A stretch of DNA of 64,000 bases from Rhodothermales bacterium (GTDB lineage: Bacteria > Bacteroidota > Rhodothermia > Rhodothermales > JANQRZ01). Positions 9,747 through 18,420 of the stretch are shown here, piece after piece. The stretch is taken from assembly GCA_028284265.1 (NCBI GenBank), contig JANQRZ010000004.1, positions 62,001-126,000 of the forward strand, read 5' to 3'. How positions within the stretch are numbered: the first letter of the stretch is position 1; each line of letters starts with the position of its first letter. The notes beneath the pieces are model-generated. The model did not search any database, was not told where the DNA came from, and worked only from the letters and a program-made list of their open reading frames with translations. The translations under genes were made by a program, and so were the position numbers.

Positions 9747-9781
9747 GCCCTCTCGACTCCCTGACTCTCGACCCTGAAATC

Positions 9782-10933
9782 ATGCGCGCACTCTTCGTCA
9801 TCCAAGGAGAAGGGCGGGGCCACATGACGCAAGCCCTCGCGTTGAGCGAACTGCTGGAAGCGCGCGGGCACGCCGTCTGTGCGGCCCTCATCGGACGAGG
9901 CGGAGGGCGCAAGGTGCCCGCCTTCTTTACCGAGGGCATCAACGCGCCGGTTCACTTCTTCGTCAGTCCGGGCTTTGCCTATGAGAACGGGGCTGTCCGG
10001 CTCGGGCAGACCGTCCGCGAGGGGCTGCGGAAGAGTTGGGTATATGCCCACCACTTGCAGATCCTCGACCAGCAGATCACGGCCTACCAGCCTGATGTGA
10101 TCGTCAATTTTTATGAGGGCATGGTGGGGCTGTACCAACTCGCTTTCCGGTCAGCGGTGCCGGTGGTCTGTATCGGACACCAGTATATGTTCGGGCACCC
10201 GGCCTACCGGTTTGCATCCGGGCAGCGGGTCGGGCGTGCTGCGCTGAAGGCCTACACACGGCTGACCGCGCTGGGAGCTGCTCGCCGGCTGGCCCTTTCG
10301 TTCTATCCCGCCAAAGACCTACCCGACCAGAACCTCCGCGTCATTCCGCCTCTGCTTCGCCGGACGGTGCTCGACTTGAATGGAAGCACGGACGATGGGT
10401 CGCTGCTCATCTATCTCCTGAACCGCGATCGGGCGGAGGGGCTGGAGGCGTGGCACCGTCGCCGCCCGGACGTGCCGGTTCGTTGTTTCTGGGACGGCGA
10501 GGCCCGGCATCCGTATCCCAACCTGCGATTTCACCCGCTCTGCGGCACCCATTTTCTGCAACGCATGGCGCAGGCGCGGGGCGTCGTCTGCACCGCCGGG
10601 TTCGAGTCGGTCAGCGAAGCCCTGTGGCTTGGCAAGCCCGTCTACATGATCCCAACGCCCGGCCACCTCGAACAACGCACGAACGCGCTCGACGCACAGC
10701 GCATCGGGGCGGGCCTCTGGGGAACGGACTTCGACCTCGACGGCTTTCTCCAGTATCTGGACCAGCACTCCGAGCAGGCACGGGCGAATACACGGGAGAC
10801 CTTTCAGGCGTGGGTCAAAGCAGGCGAAGCGCGCGTCGTAGAAGAGATCGAGAGTGTATCGCGTCGGCGGACGCTCATTCAGCCCGTATGGGAAACGGTC
10901 GCGTCGTCAGGGCACGCACAGGCAGCAGCGTAA
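9782..10933 (+). CDS. GT28/MurG-like glycosyltransferase, putative glycolipid synthase
   Basis: A 383-residue GT-B glycosyltransferase. The N-terminal GEGRGHMTQALALSELL loop matches the acceptor/membrane-side glycine loop of MurG and MGDG synthases. The C-terminal half has the nucleotide-sugar signature region GFESVSEALWLGKPVYMIP, followed by EQRTNALDAQRIGAG. No signal peptide or TM segment, so it is probably a peripheral inner-membrane enzyme. It follows the PlcP-like gene by 35 bp. In phosphate-starved marine bacteria PlcP makes diacylglycerol and a partner glycosyltransferase (Agt, GT4) makes glycolipid. This enzyme is from a different GT family but could fill the same role. Donor sugar unknown. 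Confidence 0.85.
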   Translation: MRALFVIQGEGRGHMTQALALSELLEARGHAVCAALIGRGGGRKVPAFFTEGINAPVHFFVSPGFAYENGAVRLGQTVREGLRKSWVYAHHLQILDQQITAYQPDVIVNFYEGMVGLYQLAFRSAVPVVCIGHQYMFGHPAYRFASGQRVGRAALKAYTRLTALGAARRLALSFYPAKDLPDQNLRVIPPLLRRTVLDLNGSTDDGSLLIYLLNRDRAEGLEAWHRRRPDVPVRCFWDGEARHPYPNLRFHPLCGTHFLQRMAQARGVVCTAGFESVSEALWLGKPVYMIPTPGHLEQRTNALDAQRIGAGLWGTDFDLDGFLQYLDQHSEQARANTRETFQAWVKAGEARVVEEIESVSRRRTLIQPVWETVASSGHAQAAA

Positions 10934-11135
10934 CAGGGCAGATCGGCGTGCCCACCGCACGGGGTGCGAAAGTTGGCGCGCTGGTTGCAAGAAGGGCCTT
11001 ACCGGAGGTGCTCGGGTACCTCCACGATCCGATCCTCCCGTCCCTGGCCCGTAAGCCGGGAGGAGGAACATGGCCCTGCCGCCTATCCAGGTGACGCTGG
11101 TGAAGGGAAATAGGCCGAATGGGCCATAGATGAGG
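10934..11135 (+). ncRNA. Structured intergenic segment, possible small RNA or leader
   Basis: No ORF here looks coding. The DNA predicts several hairpins in a row: GGAGGT/ACCTCC (11004-11023) and TCCTCCCG/CGGGAGGA (11033-11064), then a terminator at 11136. I compared it by eye with tmRNA, RNase P RNA, 4.5S RNA, cobalamin and TPP riboswitches and recognised none. It could be an unassigned sRNA, a leader of the cupredoxin gene, or just the long 3' UTR of the glycosyltransferase gene. Confidence 0.3.
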
Positions 11136-11168
11136 AGCACCGGACTCCACCGTGGGGTCCGGTGCTTT
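11136..11168 (+). terminator. Terminator-like hairpin
   Basis: AGCACCGGAC (11136-11145) pairs perfectly with GTCCGGTGCT (11157-11166), followed by only a short T-rich tail (TTCT). It lies about 200 nt after the glycosyltransferase stop and 140 nt before the cupredoxin start, so it either ends the plcP operon or acts as an attenuator. Confidence 0.6.
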
Positions 11169-11196
11169 CTCAATGCAGGACCGGGCACCCGGTGCG

Positions 11197-11223
11197 CGGG
11201 GTGTGCATGACCTGCACACCCCG
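11197..11223 (+). promoter_or_regulatory. Perfect 11-bp inverted repeat upstream of cupredoxin gene
   Basis: CGGGGTGTGCA (11197-11207) and TGCACACCCCG (11213-11223) are exact reverse complements around a 5-nt loop, TGACC. No T-run follows, so a terminator is unlikely. It could be an operator dyad or a stable 5'-UTR hairpin, 83 nt before the ATG of the blue-copper gene. Function unknown. Confidence 0.4.
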
Positions 11224-11306
11224 GAACGGCCTCGCTCCGCTCCGCGTCGTAGCCGCCGGATCGGCCCATCATCCTTTCCGTCTCACCCAACCAGACAAGA
11301 CTCGCC

Positions 11307-12020
11307 ATGACCATCCGCTACTCGCTCGCTGCGCTTCTCATCTTGCTGTTTGCCCTGCCGACCGTGCAGGCGCAGCAGACCTTCGCTGTCACCGTCATCG
11401 GAAGTACCGGAGACAACCCCCGCCCCGATCCGTGGCCGGTCGTCTACGCCATCGACGGGGTGGAGAGTGATGCCCTGACGCTCGTGCGCGGCGAGACCTA
11501 CACTTTCGAGATCGGGGCTGGGGCCAACTCGCACCCGTTCTATATCTCGACGAGTGAGGTCGGCGGCGGAGCGGGCGTTTGGACCGAGGGTGTCACGGGC
11601 AACTTTGCGACGACCGGTCAGACCCTCACCTTCACCGTCCCGATGACCGCGCCGGACTTGCTCTACTACGAATGCTCTAACCACCCCCGCATGGGCTGGG
11701 AGCTGAACATCATCAACGCGGTGTCGAACGAGGACGAGGCACAGCCTGTTGCTCTCTCCCTCGGTGCGGCCTACCCCAACCCCTTCGACGCCCGCACCCG
11801 CCTCGACCTCACGCTCGACCGGGCGCAGGAAGTGACCGTCGTCGTGTTCGACGTGGCAGGCCGCCGCGTGGCGACGCTGCACGAAGGCATGCTCGCCGGT
11901 GGGCAAGTACACACGTTCGCGTTCGACGCCACCGAGCTTGACCTCGCCGACGGGACCTACCTCGTCCGGGCGACAGCAGGGGATACGGTTGTCGAGCGTC
12001 GCATCACGCTCGTCCGCTAA
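11307..12020 (+). CDS. Secreted plastocyanin/azurin-like cupredoxin with T9SS C-terminal domain
   Basis: A 237-residue secreted electron-transfer-type protein. Signal peptide about 1-22 (TVQA|QQ). A single cupredoxin domain (about 24-138) shows a complete type 1 copper site: His76 (ANSHPFY) and Cys123, His126, Met129 ([12 protein letters not shown]). After a short linker comes a type A T9SS sorting domain (about 152-237) with [29 protein letters not shown] and a terminal LVR. The protein should therefore be exported by Sec and then carried across the outer membrane by T9SS to the surface or medium. Surface-sorted cupredoxins are not common. It follows the strong dyad at 11197 and is monocistronic. 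Confidence 0.88.
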   Translation: MTIRYSLAALLILLFALPTVQAQQTFAVTVIGSTGDNPRPDPWPVVYAIDGVESDALTLVRGETYTFEIGAGANSHPFYISTSEVGGGAGVWTEGVTGNFATTGQTLTFTVPMTAPDLLYYECSNHPRMGWELNIINAVSNEDEAQPVALSLGAAYPNPFDARTRLDLTLDRAQEVTVVVFDVAGRRVATLHEGMLAGGQVHTFAFDATELDLADGTYLVRATAGDTVVERRITLVR

Positions 12021-12071
12021 TTCACCTCAGGCAGCAGGGCGGCTCCGTATTTTTCGGGACCGCTCACCTCC

Positions 12072-12099
12072 GCAGGGGCGGCCAATCGGTCGCCCCTGC
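12072..12099. repeat. Palindromic repeat GCAGGGGCG…CGCCCCTGC
   Basis: GCAGGGGCG (12072-12080) and CGCCCCTGC (12091-12099) are exact inverted copies, 20 bp before the purL start. A closely related palindrome lies at 14880. The shared core AGGGGCGGCC…GGTCGCCCCT suggests a dispersed intergenic repeat that may also serve as a transcription terminator. Confidence 0.5.
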
Positions 12100-12118
12100 T
12101 TCATTGCTAGCTGCCGCC

Positions 12119-14386
12119 ATGCCCGATACCGCCGTTCGTGAACCGGAAGTCACCCTCGCCCTCGCCCGTGAGCACGGGCTGACCGACGAGGAATACGGCT
12201 GGATCGTCGACAAACTCGGGCGGACACCGACGTTCGTCGAACTCGGCATCTACTCGGTGATGTGGAGCGAGCACTGCTCGTACAAGAACTCCATCGCGCT
12301 CCTCAAGAAGCTGCCGCGCGAGGGCGAGCAACTGCTCGTTGAGGCGGGTGAGGAGAACGCAGGGCTGGTGGACATCGGCGACGGCCTCGCGGTGGCGTTC
12401 AAGATCGAGAGCCACAACCACCCGTCGGCGGTGGAGCCATATCAGGGCGCGGCGACGGGCGTGGGTGGCATCCAGCGCGACATCTTTACGATGGGTGCCC
12501 GTCCCATCGCCAGCCTGAACTCGCTCCGCTTCGGCTCGCTGGACAACCCCCGCGTCCGCTATCTCTTCGACGGCGTTGTGCGCGGCATCGGCGATTATGG
12601 CAACTCGTTCGGCGTTCCAACGGTCGCGGGCGAGGTGTATTTCGACCCGGCCTACGAGGGCAACCCGCTCGTCAACGCGATGTCGGTCGGTGTCGTCAAA
12701 GTCGGCGAGACGGCGAGCGCGATTGCGACCGGCGTCGGCAACCCCGTCTACATCGTCGGCAGTGCGACGGGCCGCGACGGGATTCACGGCGCGACCTTCG
12801 CTTCGGAGGAAATCTCGGAGGCCAGCGAGGCCAAGCGCCCGAGTGTCCAGGTCGGTGACCCGTTCACGGAGAAGCTACTCCTCGAAGCCTCGCTCGAAGC
12901 CATCGCCACAGGCGCGGTAGTCGGCATTCAGGACATGGGCGCAGCGGGTATCACCTGCTCGTCGTCGGAGATGAGCGCGAAGGGTGAGGCCGGGATGGTG
13001 CTTCACCTCGAACGGGTGCCCGCCCGGGAGTCGGGGATGACGCCGTACGAGCTGATGCTCTCTGAAAGCCAAGAACGAATGCTGATCGTGGCCGAACGAG
13101 GCCGCGAGGGCGAGATCGAGGCCGTCTTCGAGAAGTGGGACCTCCACGCCGTCAACATCGGCGAGGTCACGGACGACGGGCGCGTCAAGGTCTTCTGGCA
13201 CGGCGATCTCGTGGCCGACGTGCCCGCCGAACATCTCGTCCTCGGCGGGGGCGCGCCGGTCTACCACCGCGAGACGAAGCGCCCGGCCTACCTCGACACG
13301 GTCCACGCCTTCGACCCATCGATCGTGCCGGATGTGCGTGCCGACGACGCGGGCGAGGTCCTCAAACAGCTTCTTGGCAGCCCGAACATCGCCTCGAAGC
13401 GGTGGGTCTATGAGCAGTACGACACGACCGTCCGCACCAACACCGTCCAGGGGCCGGGCGGGACCGATGCTGCCGTCGTCCGAATCAAAGGGACGAACAA
13501 GGGGCTGGCCGTCAAGACCGACTGCAACGGGCGTTACGTCTACCTCAACCCGCGCCGGGGCGGGCAGATCGCCGTCGCCGAGGCAGCGCGCAACGTGGTC
13601 TGCGCGGGCGGCCAGCCGCTCGCCATCACCAACTGTCTCAACTTCGGCAACCCGTACAAGCCCGAGGTCTACTGGCAGTTCACCGAGGCCGTCGGCGGGA
13701 TGGGCGATGCCTGCCGCGCGCTCTCGACGCCTGTCACCGGCGGCAACGTCAGCTTCTACAACGAAAACCCCGAGAGCGCCGTCTTCCCGACCCCGACCAT
13801 CGGGATGCTCGGCCTCGTCGACGACGTGGAGCAGGACACGACGACCAATGCTTTCCGCAACGAGGGCGACGTGGTCTTCCTCCTCTCGCCCGATGCGTGG
13901 CAGCACCGCGACGAGATCGGCGGGACGGAGTATCTCGCCTCCGTGCGTGGACAGACCACGGGCGATGCGCCGCATCTCGACCTCGATGAAGAGACCGCCG
14001 TGCAGTCGGCCATGCTGGGCCTGATCCGAAGTGGCCTCGTCCAGAGCGCGCACGACGTGTCCGACGGCGGCCTCGCGGTCTGCCTCGCCGAGTGCAGCTT
14101 CGGTAGTCTCGGGGCTGAGATCGATCTCAAGGCTGACAGGCTACGGCTCGATGCCGTCCTCTTCGGCGAGGCGCAGAGCCGGATCGTCTTTACGGCCCGG
14201 TTTGACGACGGCGAGATGGTGCAGGACACGATCGTCGGCACGGGTGCACGGGCTGTTCCGATTGGGCGCGTCACGGGCGACCGGCTCCGCATCTCGGTGG
14301 GTGGCGATGTGGTGCTGGACGAAGCCATCGTGGACCTCGCCGCACCGTATCAGACCGCGATTCCTGAAGCGATGGCGGAGAGGTAG
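12119..14386 (+). CDS. purL: Phosphoribosylformylglycinamidine synthase subunit PurL
   Basis: A 755-residue small-type PurL, the ATP-dependent synthetase subunit that works with PurQ and PurS to convert FGAR to FGAM in purine synthesis. Visible marks are [38 protein letters not shown] with the catalytic His region, [14 protein letters not shown]-type [32 protein letters not shown] and [10 protein letters not shown]. The ORF track begins at a TTG (12104), but ATG 12119 ([21 protein letters not shown]) matches the usual start of short PurLs. It stands alone, with trxA 124 bp downstream. Confidence 0.97.
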   Translation: MPDTAVREPEVTLALAREHGLTDEEYGWIVDKLGRTPTFVELGIYSVMWSEHCSYKNSIALLKKLPREGEQLLVEAGEENAGLVDIGDGLAVAFKIESHNHPSAVEPYQGAATGVGGIQRDIFTMGARPIASLNSLRFGSLDNPRVRYLFDGVVRGIGDYGNSFGVPTVAGEVYFDPAYEGNPLVNAMSVGVVKVGETASAIATGVGNPVYIVGSATGRDGIHGATFASEEISEASEAKRPSVQVGDPFTEKLLLEASLEAIATGAVVGIQDMGAAGITCSSSEMSAKGEAGMVLHLERVPARESGMTPYELMLSESQERMLIVAERGREGEIEAVFEKWDLHAVNIGEVTDDGRVKVFWHGDLVADVPAEHLVLGGGAPVYHRETKRPAYLDTVHAFDPSIVPDVRADDAGEVLKQLLGSPNIASKRWVYEQYDTTVRTNTVQGPGGTDAAVVRIKGTNKGLAVKTDCNGRYVYLNPRRGGQIAVAEAARNVVCAGGQPLAITNCLNFGNPYKPEVYWQFTEAVGGMGDACRALSTPVTGGNVSFYNENPESAVFPTPTIGMLGLVDDVEQDTTTNAFRNEGDVVFLLSPDAWQHRDEIGGTEYLASVRGQTTGDAPHLDLDEETAVQSAMLGLIRSGLVQSAHDVSDGGLAVCLAECSFGSLGAEIDLKADRLRLDAVLFGEAQSRIVFTARFDDGEMVQDTIVGTGARAVPIGRVTGDRLRISVGGDVVLDEAIVDLAAPYQTAIPEAMAER

Positions 14387-14510
14387 TGGAGGCGGGGTGA
14401 ATGTTAGAGCGCCGTGAGATAGCCGCAGAAACCCCACGCGACTCCTCCCGTTCAATCTGCCGCTCGACCCCGAACACGACTCTGATCTTCCAGCAAAGAG
14501 GCATTATCTC

Positions 14511-14855
14511 ATGGCCGACAACGCCAAGTACGTCACCCTGACGGACGCCAACTTCCAGGACGAAGTCCTCAACAGCGACCAGCCCGTGCTCGTCGATTTC
14601 TGGGCTGCGTGGTGTGGCCCCTGCCGCGCCATCGCGCCGACGATCGAGGAGCTAGCCTCCGACTACGAGGGCAAGGCGAAGATCGCCAAGATGGACGTGG
14701 ACAACAACCAGCAGATCCCGATGCAGTTCGGCATCCGCTCAATCCCGACGCTCCTCTTCTTCAAGGACGGCCGCATCGTTGATCAAGCCATCGGCGTGGT
14801 CCAGAAGCGCGAACTGGCCGCGAAGCTCGACGCACTCGCTAGCCAAGCGGCATAA
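14511..14855 (+). CDS. trxA: Thioredoxin
   Basis: A 114-residue classical thioredoxin with the redox motif WCGPC (Cys35/Cys38), the buried Asp (VLVDFW) and the cis-Pro segment SIPTLLFFKDG. It is a cytoplasmic disulfide reductant. It lies 78 bp upstream of trxB, separated by a palindromic repeat, so the two genes probably form a functional pair even if the hairpin reduces read-through. Confidence 0.97.
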   Translation: MADNAKYVTLTDANFQDEVLNSDQPVLVDFWAAWCGPCRAIAPTIEELASDYEGKAKIAKMDVDNNQQIPMQFGIRSIPTLLFFKDGRIVDQAIGVVQKRELAAKLDALASQAA

Positions 14856-14879
14856 GCGCCGACCGCGCTCCAGCAGACC

Positions 14880-14906
14880 GTAGGGGCGGCCGCCGGTCGC
14901 CCCTAC
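14880..14906. repeat. Palindromic repeat GTAGGGGCG…CGCCCCTAC
   Basis: Exact 9-bp inverted arms (14880-14888 and 14898-14906) around GCCGCCGGT, between trxA and trxB. It shares its arms, apart from one base pair, with the element at 12072. As a GC-rich stem without a T-run it may be a REP-like element that modulates mRNA decay or termination. Confidence 0.5.
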
Positions 14907-14933
14907 CTGTATCACCAGACCAGACCGACCCGC

Positions 14934-15998
14934 ATGAACACCAACGGCACTCCTGACCTCTCCGCATTCGACGGCATCGACTTCGACGAGGCCGAGCGCC
15001 GGAACGTCGTCATCATCGGAACCGGTCCGGCGGGGCTGACGGCGGCGCTCTATGCGGCGCGCGCCAACCTCGAACCGCTCGTCTTTGAGGGCACCCAGCC
15101 CGGCGGCCAACTCGTCACCACGACCGATGTCGAGAACTACCCCGGCTATGCCGACGGTGTGCTCGGCCCGGAGATGATGGAGGACTTTCGCAAGCAGGCC
15201 GAGCGCTTCGGTACGGACCTCCGTCACGGCTCCGTCACAGCGGTCGATTTCTCGGAGCGTCCCTTCCGGCTGATGGTCGATCATGAGACACCGATCCTCG
15301 CGGATACGGTCATCATCTCGACGGGCGCGAGCGCGAAGTACCTCGGGTTGAAGAACGAGCAGCGCCTCCTCGGGCGCGGCGTCTCGGCGTGCGCCACCTG
15401 CGATGGGGCGTTCTTCCGCGACGAGCACCTCGCCATCGTTGGCGGTGGCGACACGGCGATGGAAGAAGCACTCTTCCTCACGCGCTTCGCCAAGAAGGTC
15501 TCGGTCCTCCACCGGCGCGACACGCTGCGGGCTTCGCAGATCATGCAGGAGCGCGCCTTCGCCAACGACACCATCGAGTTCCTCTGGAACACGGTCGTCG
15601 AAGACGTGCTCGGCGAGAACGCCGTCGAGGGGCTGAAGATCAAAAACGTCGAGACCGGCGAGACCAGCACGCTCGACGTGACGGGCTTCTTCGTCGCCAT
15701 CGGTCACCAGCCGAACACAGAACTGTTCAAAGGCTGGCTGGACATGGATGAGACCGGCTACATCCAGACGCTGCCCGACTCGACCTACACCAACATCGAA
15801 GGCGTCTTCGCCTGCGGCGACGCGCAGGATCACGTCTACCGCCAAGCCGTCACCGCTGCCGGGACCGGCTGCATGGCAGCCATCGATGCCGAGCGCTGGC
15901 TCGCCGAGCACGGAGCCATCGACGGGGTCCGCACTCAGACCGAGTACCACGCCGCGCCCGCCGAGGACAGCGATGGCGGCATGGCCGTGCAGGGGTGA
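14934..15998 (+). CDS. trxB: Thioredoxin reductase
   Basis: A 354-residue FAD/NADPH enzyme that reduces TrxA. The FAD motif VVIIGTGPAGLTAALYAARA sits at about 25-44, after a 23-residue N-terminal extension. The redox pair is CATC (Cys153/Cys156). The NADPH-binding GGGDTAMEEALFLTRFA and the C-terminal FAD segment GVFACGDAQDHVYRQAVTAAGTGCMAA are intact. A C-terminal tail of about 30 residues lacks an extra CxxC. It overlaps the next gene by 4 nt (GTGA). Confidence 0.96.
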   Translation: MNTNGTPDLSAFDGIDFDEAERRNVVIIGTGPAGLTAALYAARANLEPLVFEGTQPGGQLVTTTDVENYPGYADGVLGPEMMEDFRKQAERFGTDLRHGSVTAVDFSERPFRLMVDHETPILADTVIISTGASAKYLGLKNEQRLLGRGVSACATCDGAFFRDEHLAIVGGGDTAMEEALFLTRFAKKVSVLHRRDTLRASQIMQERAFANDTIEFLWNTVVEDVLGENAVEGLKIKNVETGETSTLDVTGFFVAIGHQPNTELFKGWLDMDETGYIQTLPDSTYTNIEGVFACGDAQDHVYRQAVTAAGTGCMAAIDAERWLAEHGAIDGVRTQTEYHAAPAEDSDGGMAVQG

Positions 15999-16519
15999 GC
16001 ACCATGCCTCAATGGCTTTGGGGTCTCCTTGCAGTGGTAATGCTCACCGCGCCGGTTCGTGCTCAGGCGCTGGCTGAGAAGATCGAAGACGCCCGCATCG
16101 CAGCTCGCGCCGAGGTAGCGCTCGCGCAAGACGAGGCTCTACGCGCTTTCACGTTCCAGCCGACCTCTGAAGCAGGGGTGCTGACCGTCATCGGGGTGGT
16201 GGCAACGCAGGATCAGCGGGATCGCGTAGCTGAGGTGATCGGTGAGGTGGAAGGTGTGACGCAGGTTGTCAACAATGTGCAAGTCACAGGCACAGCGGGC
16301 CTGACTAGGGTGGAGTCTGACACGACTGAGAAAGCTGCGTCGGAGACGGTCCCAGTGCTGAAGGCGGAACCGGCAGAAGAGGTCTATCACACGGTTCGGA
16401 GCGGCGACACGCTCGGCGCGATCGCGCAGCGTTATGGTGTCACGGTCCGTCAGGTGCAGCAGCTCAACGGACTAAGCGGCAGCCGGATTCGGGCCGGGCA
16501 GCGGCTTCGGGTGAAGTAG
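15995..16519 (+). CDS. Secreted BON + LysM domain protein
   Basis: A 174-residue exported protein. A signal peptide (about 1-23, ending PVRA|QA) is followed by a BON-like domain (about 45-98, LTVIGVVATQDQRDRVAEVIGEVEGVTQVVNNVQV), a linker, and one C-terminal LysM domain (about 129-173, YHTVRSGDTLGAIAQRYGVTVRQVQQLNG). It should bind peptidoglycan in the periplasm, like KbpA/YgaU-type proteins, although those are not secreted. The GTG at 15995 overlaps the trxB stop, suggesting translational coupling; ATG 16004 is the alternative start. Confidence 0.85.
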   Translation: MSTMPQWLWGLLAVVMLTAPVRAQALAEKIEDARIAARAEVALAQDEALRAFTFQPTSEAGVLTVIGVVATQDQRDRVAEVIGEVEGVTQVVNNVQVTGTAGLTRVESDTTEKAASETVPVLKAEPAEEVYHTVRSGDTLGAIAQRYGVTVRQVQQLNGLSGSRIRAGQRLRVK

Positions 16520-16542
16520 ATGCACCCACTCGGCCTGCTAAA

Positions 16543-17190
16543 GTGCGGGACGGTCGGGCGGAACGAGGTTTGGGATGGCAAGGGAGTTTATCTGCTTCCG
16601 GCCTCCGTTTCGCGGTGTCTTACATTCCTCTTTCTCCTTTTCGTGCCCATGTCCTCGTCGAGGACGAGCGGCATGACGTGCTCGAATGCTCGGTGGCGGG
16701 CGTCAGCTTGGCGCGGTCGGCGTGCCACAGCCTCGCGCTCGGGGCGATGGGGCGTGGCGATGAGCGCTCGGCTACGTTGGTTCTGAGCGGACCCAACAGA
16801 GATGAGACCTACGATGTAATCATCCGGCTGGCGGCCCGAGGTCCGGCCCACGTCGAGTTCGCTTTTGTGATGCTGCCAGCATCTGTGCGGCATGTGCTCG
16901 AACAAGTCGGGCCGATTCGAGCAGCGGACCGGGAGGCTCCCTACCAGGGTAGTGTCGAAGAGCCTGCCCCGCCGCTATCCCGGCGACTCATCCTGCATCT
17001 CAGCGAGGCCGTGGCCGAGATCACACGAGGGCGTCGGGCATCGAGTATGTCGTCAGACACGTCTCCACCCATCGCACCGACCGATGCTGCCGCGTCTGAT
17101 GACGCCTCCATACCGCTTGGCATGGTGCTGCTCGTGATGGTCGCGATGATGGCGTTGGCGGCGCTCATGGGCATCCTCCTGTTTCGCTGA
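16543..17190 (+). CDS. Hypothetical tail-anchored protein, possibly a divergent PilZ-like domain
   Basis: About 215 residues with one C-terminal TM helix (MVLLVMVAMMALAALMGILLF), so the N-terminal domain would face the cytoplasm. The segment FRAHVLVEDERHDVLECSVAGVSLARS resembles the start of a PilZ beta-barrel (the DxSxxG position reads ECSVAG), but the usual RxxxR is not clear, so c-di-GMP binding is only a guess. A region rich in Ser/Pro/Ala/Asp separates the domain from the TM. Start uncertain: GTG 16543 is the earliest, GTG near 16612 (VSYIPLSPFRAHV) is as plausible. Confidence 0.6.
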   Translation: MRDGRAERGLGWQGSLSASGLRFAVSYIPLSPFRAHVLVEDERHDVLECSVAGVSLARSACHSLALGAMGRGDERSATLVLSGPNRDETYDVIIRLAARGPAHVEFAFVMLPASVRHVLEQVGPIRAADREAPYQGSVEEPAPPLSRRLILHLSEAVAEITRGRRASSMSSDTSPPIAPTDAAASDDASIPLGMVLLVMVAMMALAALMGILLFR

Positions 17191-17301
17191 CTGGTAAAGT
17201 GAGGGGGTACATTTCATGTCTTGGTTGACATCCTCTAATTCAGCATCGTATCTCTCCTCCCACCGACGCTAGGCTTTATCCCGTAAATCGGTACCGACTC
17301 C

Positions 17302-17877
17302 ATGTCAGACGCTTCGTCTCCCCAAGCCGTCACCCGGTTGCTCCACCGTGTCCATGAAGGCGACCGGCAGGCGCTCGATGAGTTACTGCCGCTGATCTAT
17401 GATGAGTTGCATGCGCTCGCCCACCGGCAGCGTCGGCGTCGCGGCGGCAGTGAGACCCTCAACACGACGGCCCTCGTCCACGAGGCCTACCTCAAGATGG
17501 TGCGCTCGGAGGACGCACGCTGGGAGGATCGGACCCACTTCTTCCGCGTAGCCGCCACTGCGATGCGACAGATTCTCGTCGACTATGCCCTCCGGCAGAA
17601 GGCGGCCAAGCGCGGTGGCGGAGAGCGCCCCGTCTCGCTCGATGAGGCCTTCTTCCTACCCGAAGAAAAGGCCGAGGAAGTCATCGCGCTCAACGAGGCC
17701 CTCAGTCGGCTCGCCGAGTTGGACGAGCGGCAGGCCCACATTGTCGAACTGCGCTACTTCGTCGGGTTTACGATCCCCGAGACCGCGGAGGCGCTCGGTA
17801 TCTCGCCCGCGACCGTGAAGCGCGAATGGACGGTAGCGAGGGCGTGGCTCCACCGCGAGATCGGCGAGATGCTCTAA
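17302..17877 (+). CDS. ECF-type RNA polymerase sigma factor
   Basis: A 191-residue sigma factor of the group common in Planctomycetes and Rhodothermota. Sigma2 region about 8-95 (LLPLIYDELHALAHRQRRRRGG, NTTALVHEAYLKM, FRVAATAMRQILVDYAL), sigma4 about 125-188 (LDERQAHIVELRYFVGFTIPETAEALGISPATVKREW). Members are often encoded beside a Ser/Thr kinase or anti-sigma factor; neither is present here, so its control is unclear. A TTGACA at 17225 with TATCTC 18 bp later is a possible sigma-A promoter, weakly supported. A strong bidirectional terminator follows. Confidence 0.92.
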   Translation: MSDASSPQAVTRLLHRVHEGDRQALDELLPLIYDELHALAHRQRRRRGGSETLNTTALVHEAYLKMVRSEDARWEDRTHFFRVAATAMRQILVDYALRQKAAKRGGGERPVSLDEAFFLPEEKAEEVIALNEALSRLAELDERQAHIVELRYFVGFTIPETAEALGISPATVKREWTVARAWLHREIGEML

Positions 17878-17880
17878 CGC

Positions 17881-17919
17881 AAAAGCCCCCGGCTTCATGG
17901 AGAGGCCGGGGGCTTTTAG
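17881..17919. terminator. Bidirectional Rho-independent terminator
   Basis: AAAAGCCCCCGGC (17881-17893) pairs with GCCGGGGGCTTTT (17905-17917). With an A-run before and a T-run after the stem it can end both the sigma factor gene on the plus strand and the lipoprotein gene on the minus strand. Confidence 0.9.
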
Positions 17920-17940
17920 TTCTAGGTTGTGCCTCCCAAG

Positions 17941-18420
17941 CTAGGGGAGCTGCGTGATAGCAAACGAGATCGTCGCGGTCTGCCCCGCCGCTACCGAGAT
18001 GGGGGTCAGGTTGACATTGCCCGCCGTCAGGCTACCGAAGACTCCGTAGAAATCGCCGGAGTTGATGACGCCGTCGTTGTTGTTGTCCTTCCAGACGTCC
18101 ATGAAGTAGGTGCCGGGGACGACGTTGCCGATGCTGTAGGAGCCGTCTCCACCGGCCCCAATCTGATAGGCGAATGAGTCGGTGAAGTAGTCGTCTTGGT
18201 CGGCGTAGAGCGCAACGCGGGCATTCGCCACGGAGCCGTTCGTGCCGGGAGGAAGCGTCATCTGGCCAGCCACGGTGCCCGTTGTGGCGGGCGGCGGCGG
18301 CGGCGGATCGTCGTCGCCGTCACTAGCGTTGTCGCAGCCGACGGCGGCGAGCATGAAGAGGACGAGTAAGAGCGCCGTCGGGCGGCGCAGCGCAGCGAGG
18401 AAGGGGGTGCGGATGGTCAT
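17941..18420 (-). CDS. Small lipoprotein with carboxypeptidase-regulatory-like domain
   Basis: A 159-residue lipoprotein. The ORF track extends to 18651, but ATG at 18420 gives MTIRTPFLAALRRP and a clean lipobox LAAVGC (Cys29). After a D/P-rich linker (DGDDDPPPPPP) comes one beta-sandwich domain (TVAGQMTLPPGTNGSVANARVALY … GSYSIGNVVPGTYFMDVWKD), the pattern of carboxypeptidase-regulatory folds. The loop DNNNDGVINSGDFYG matches a dockerin/EF-hand Ca-binding loop. Probably envelope-located. Role unknown. Confidence 0.75.
   Translation of the reverse strand: MTIRTPFLAALRRPTALLLVLFMLAAVGCDNASDGDDDPPPPPPATTGTVAGQMTLPPGTNGSVANARVALYADQDDYFTDSFAYQIGAGGDGSYSIGNVVPGTYFMDVWKDNNNDGVINSGDFYGVFGSLTAGNVNLTPISVAAGQTATISFAITQLP

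Noticed and set aside
10934-11306. tmRNA, RNase P RNA, SRP RNA or cobalamin/TPP riboswitch
   Set aside because: None of the conserved core sequences of these families could be found; only generic hairpins remain.
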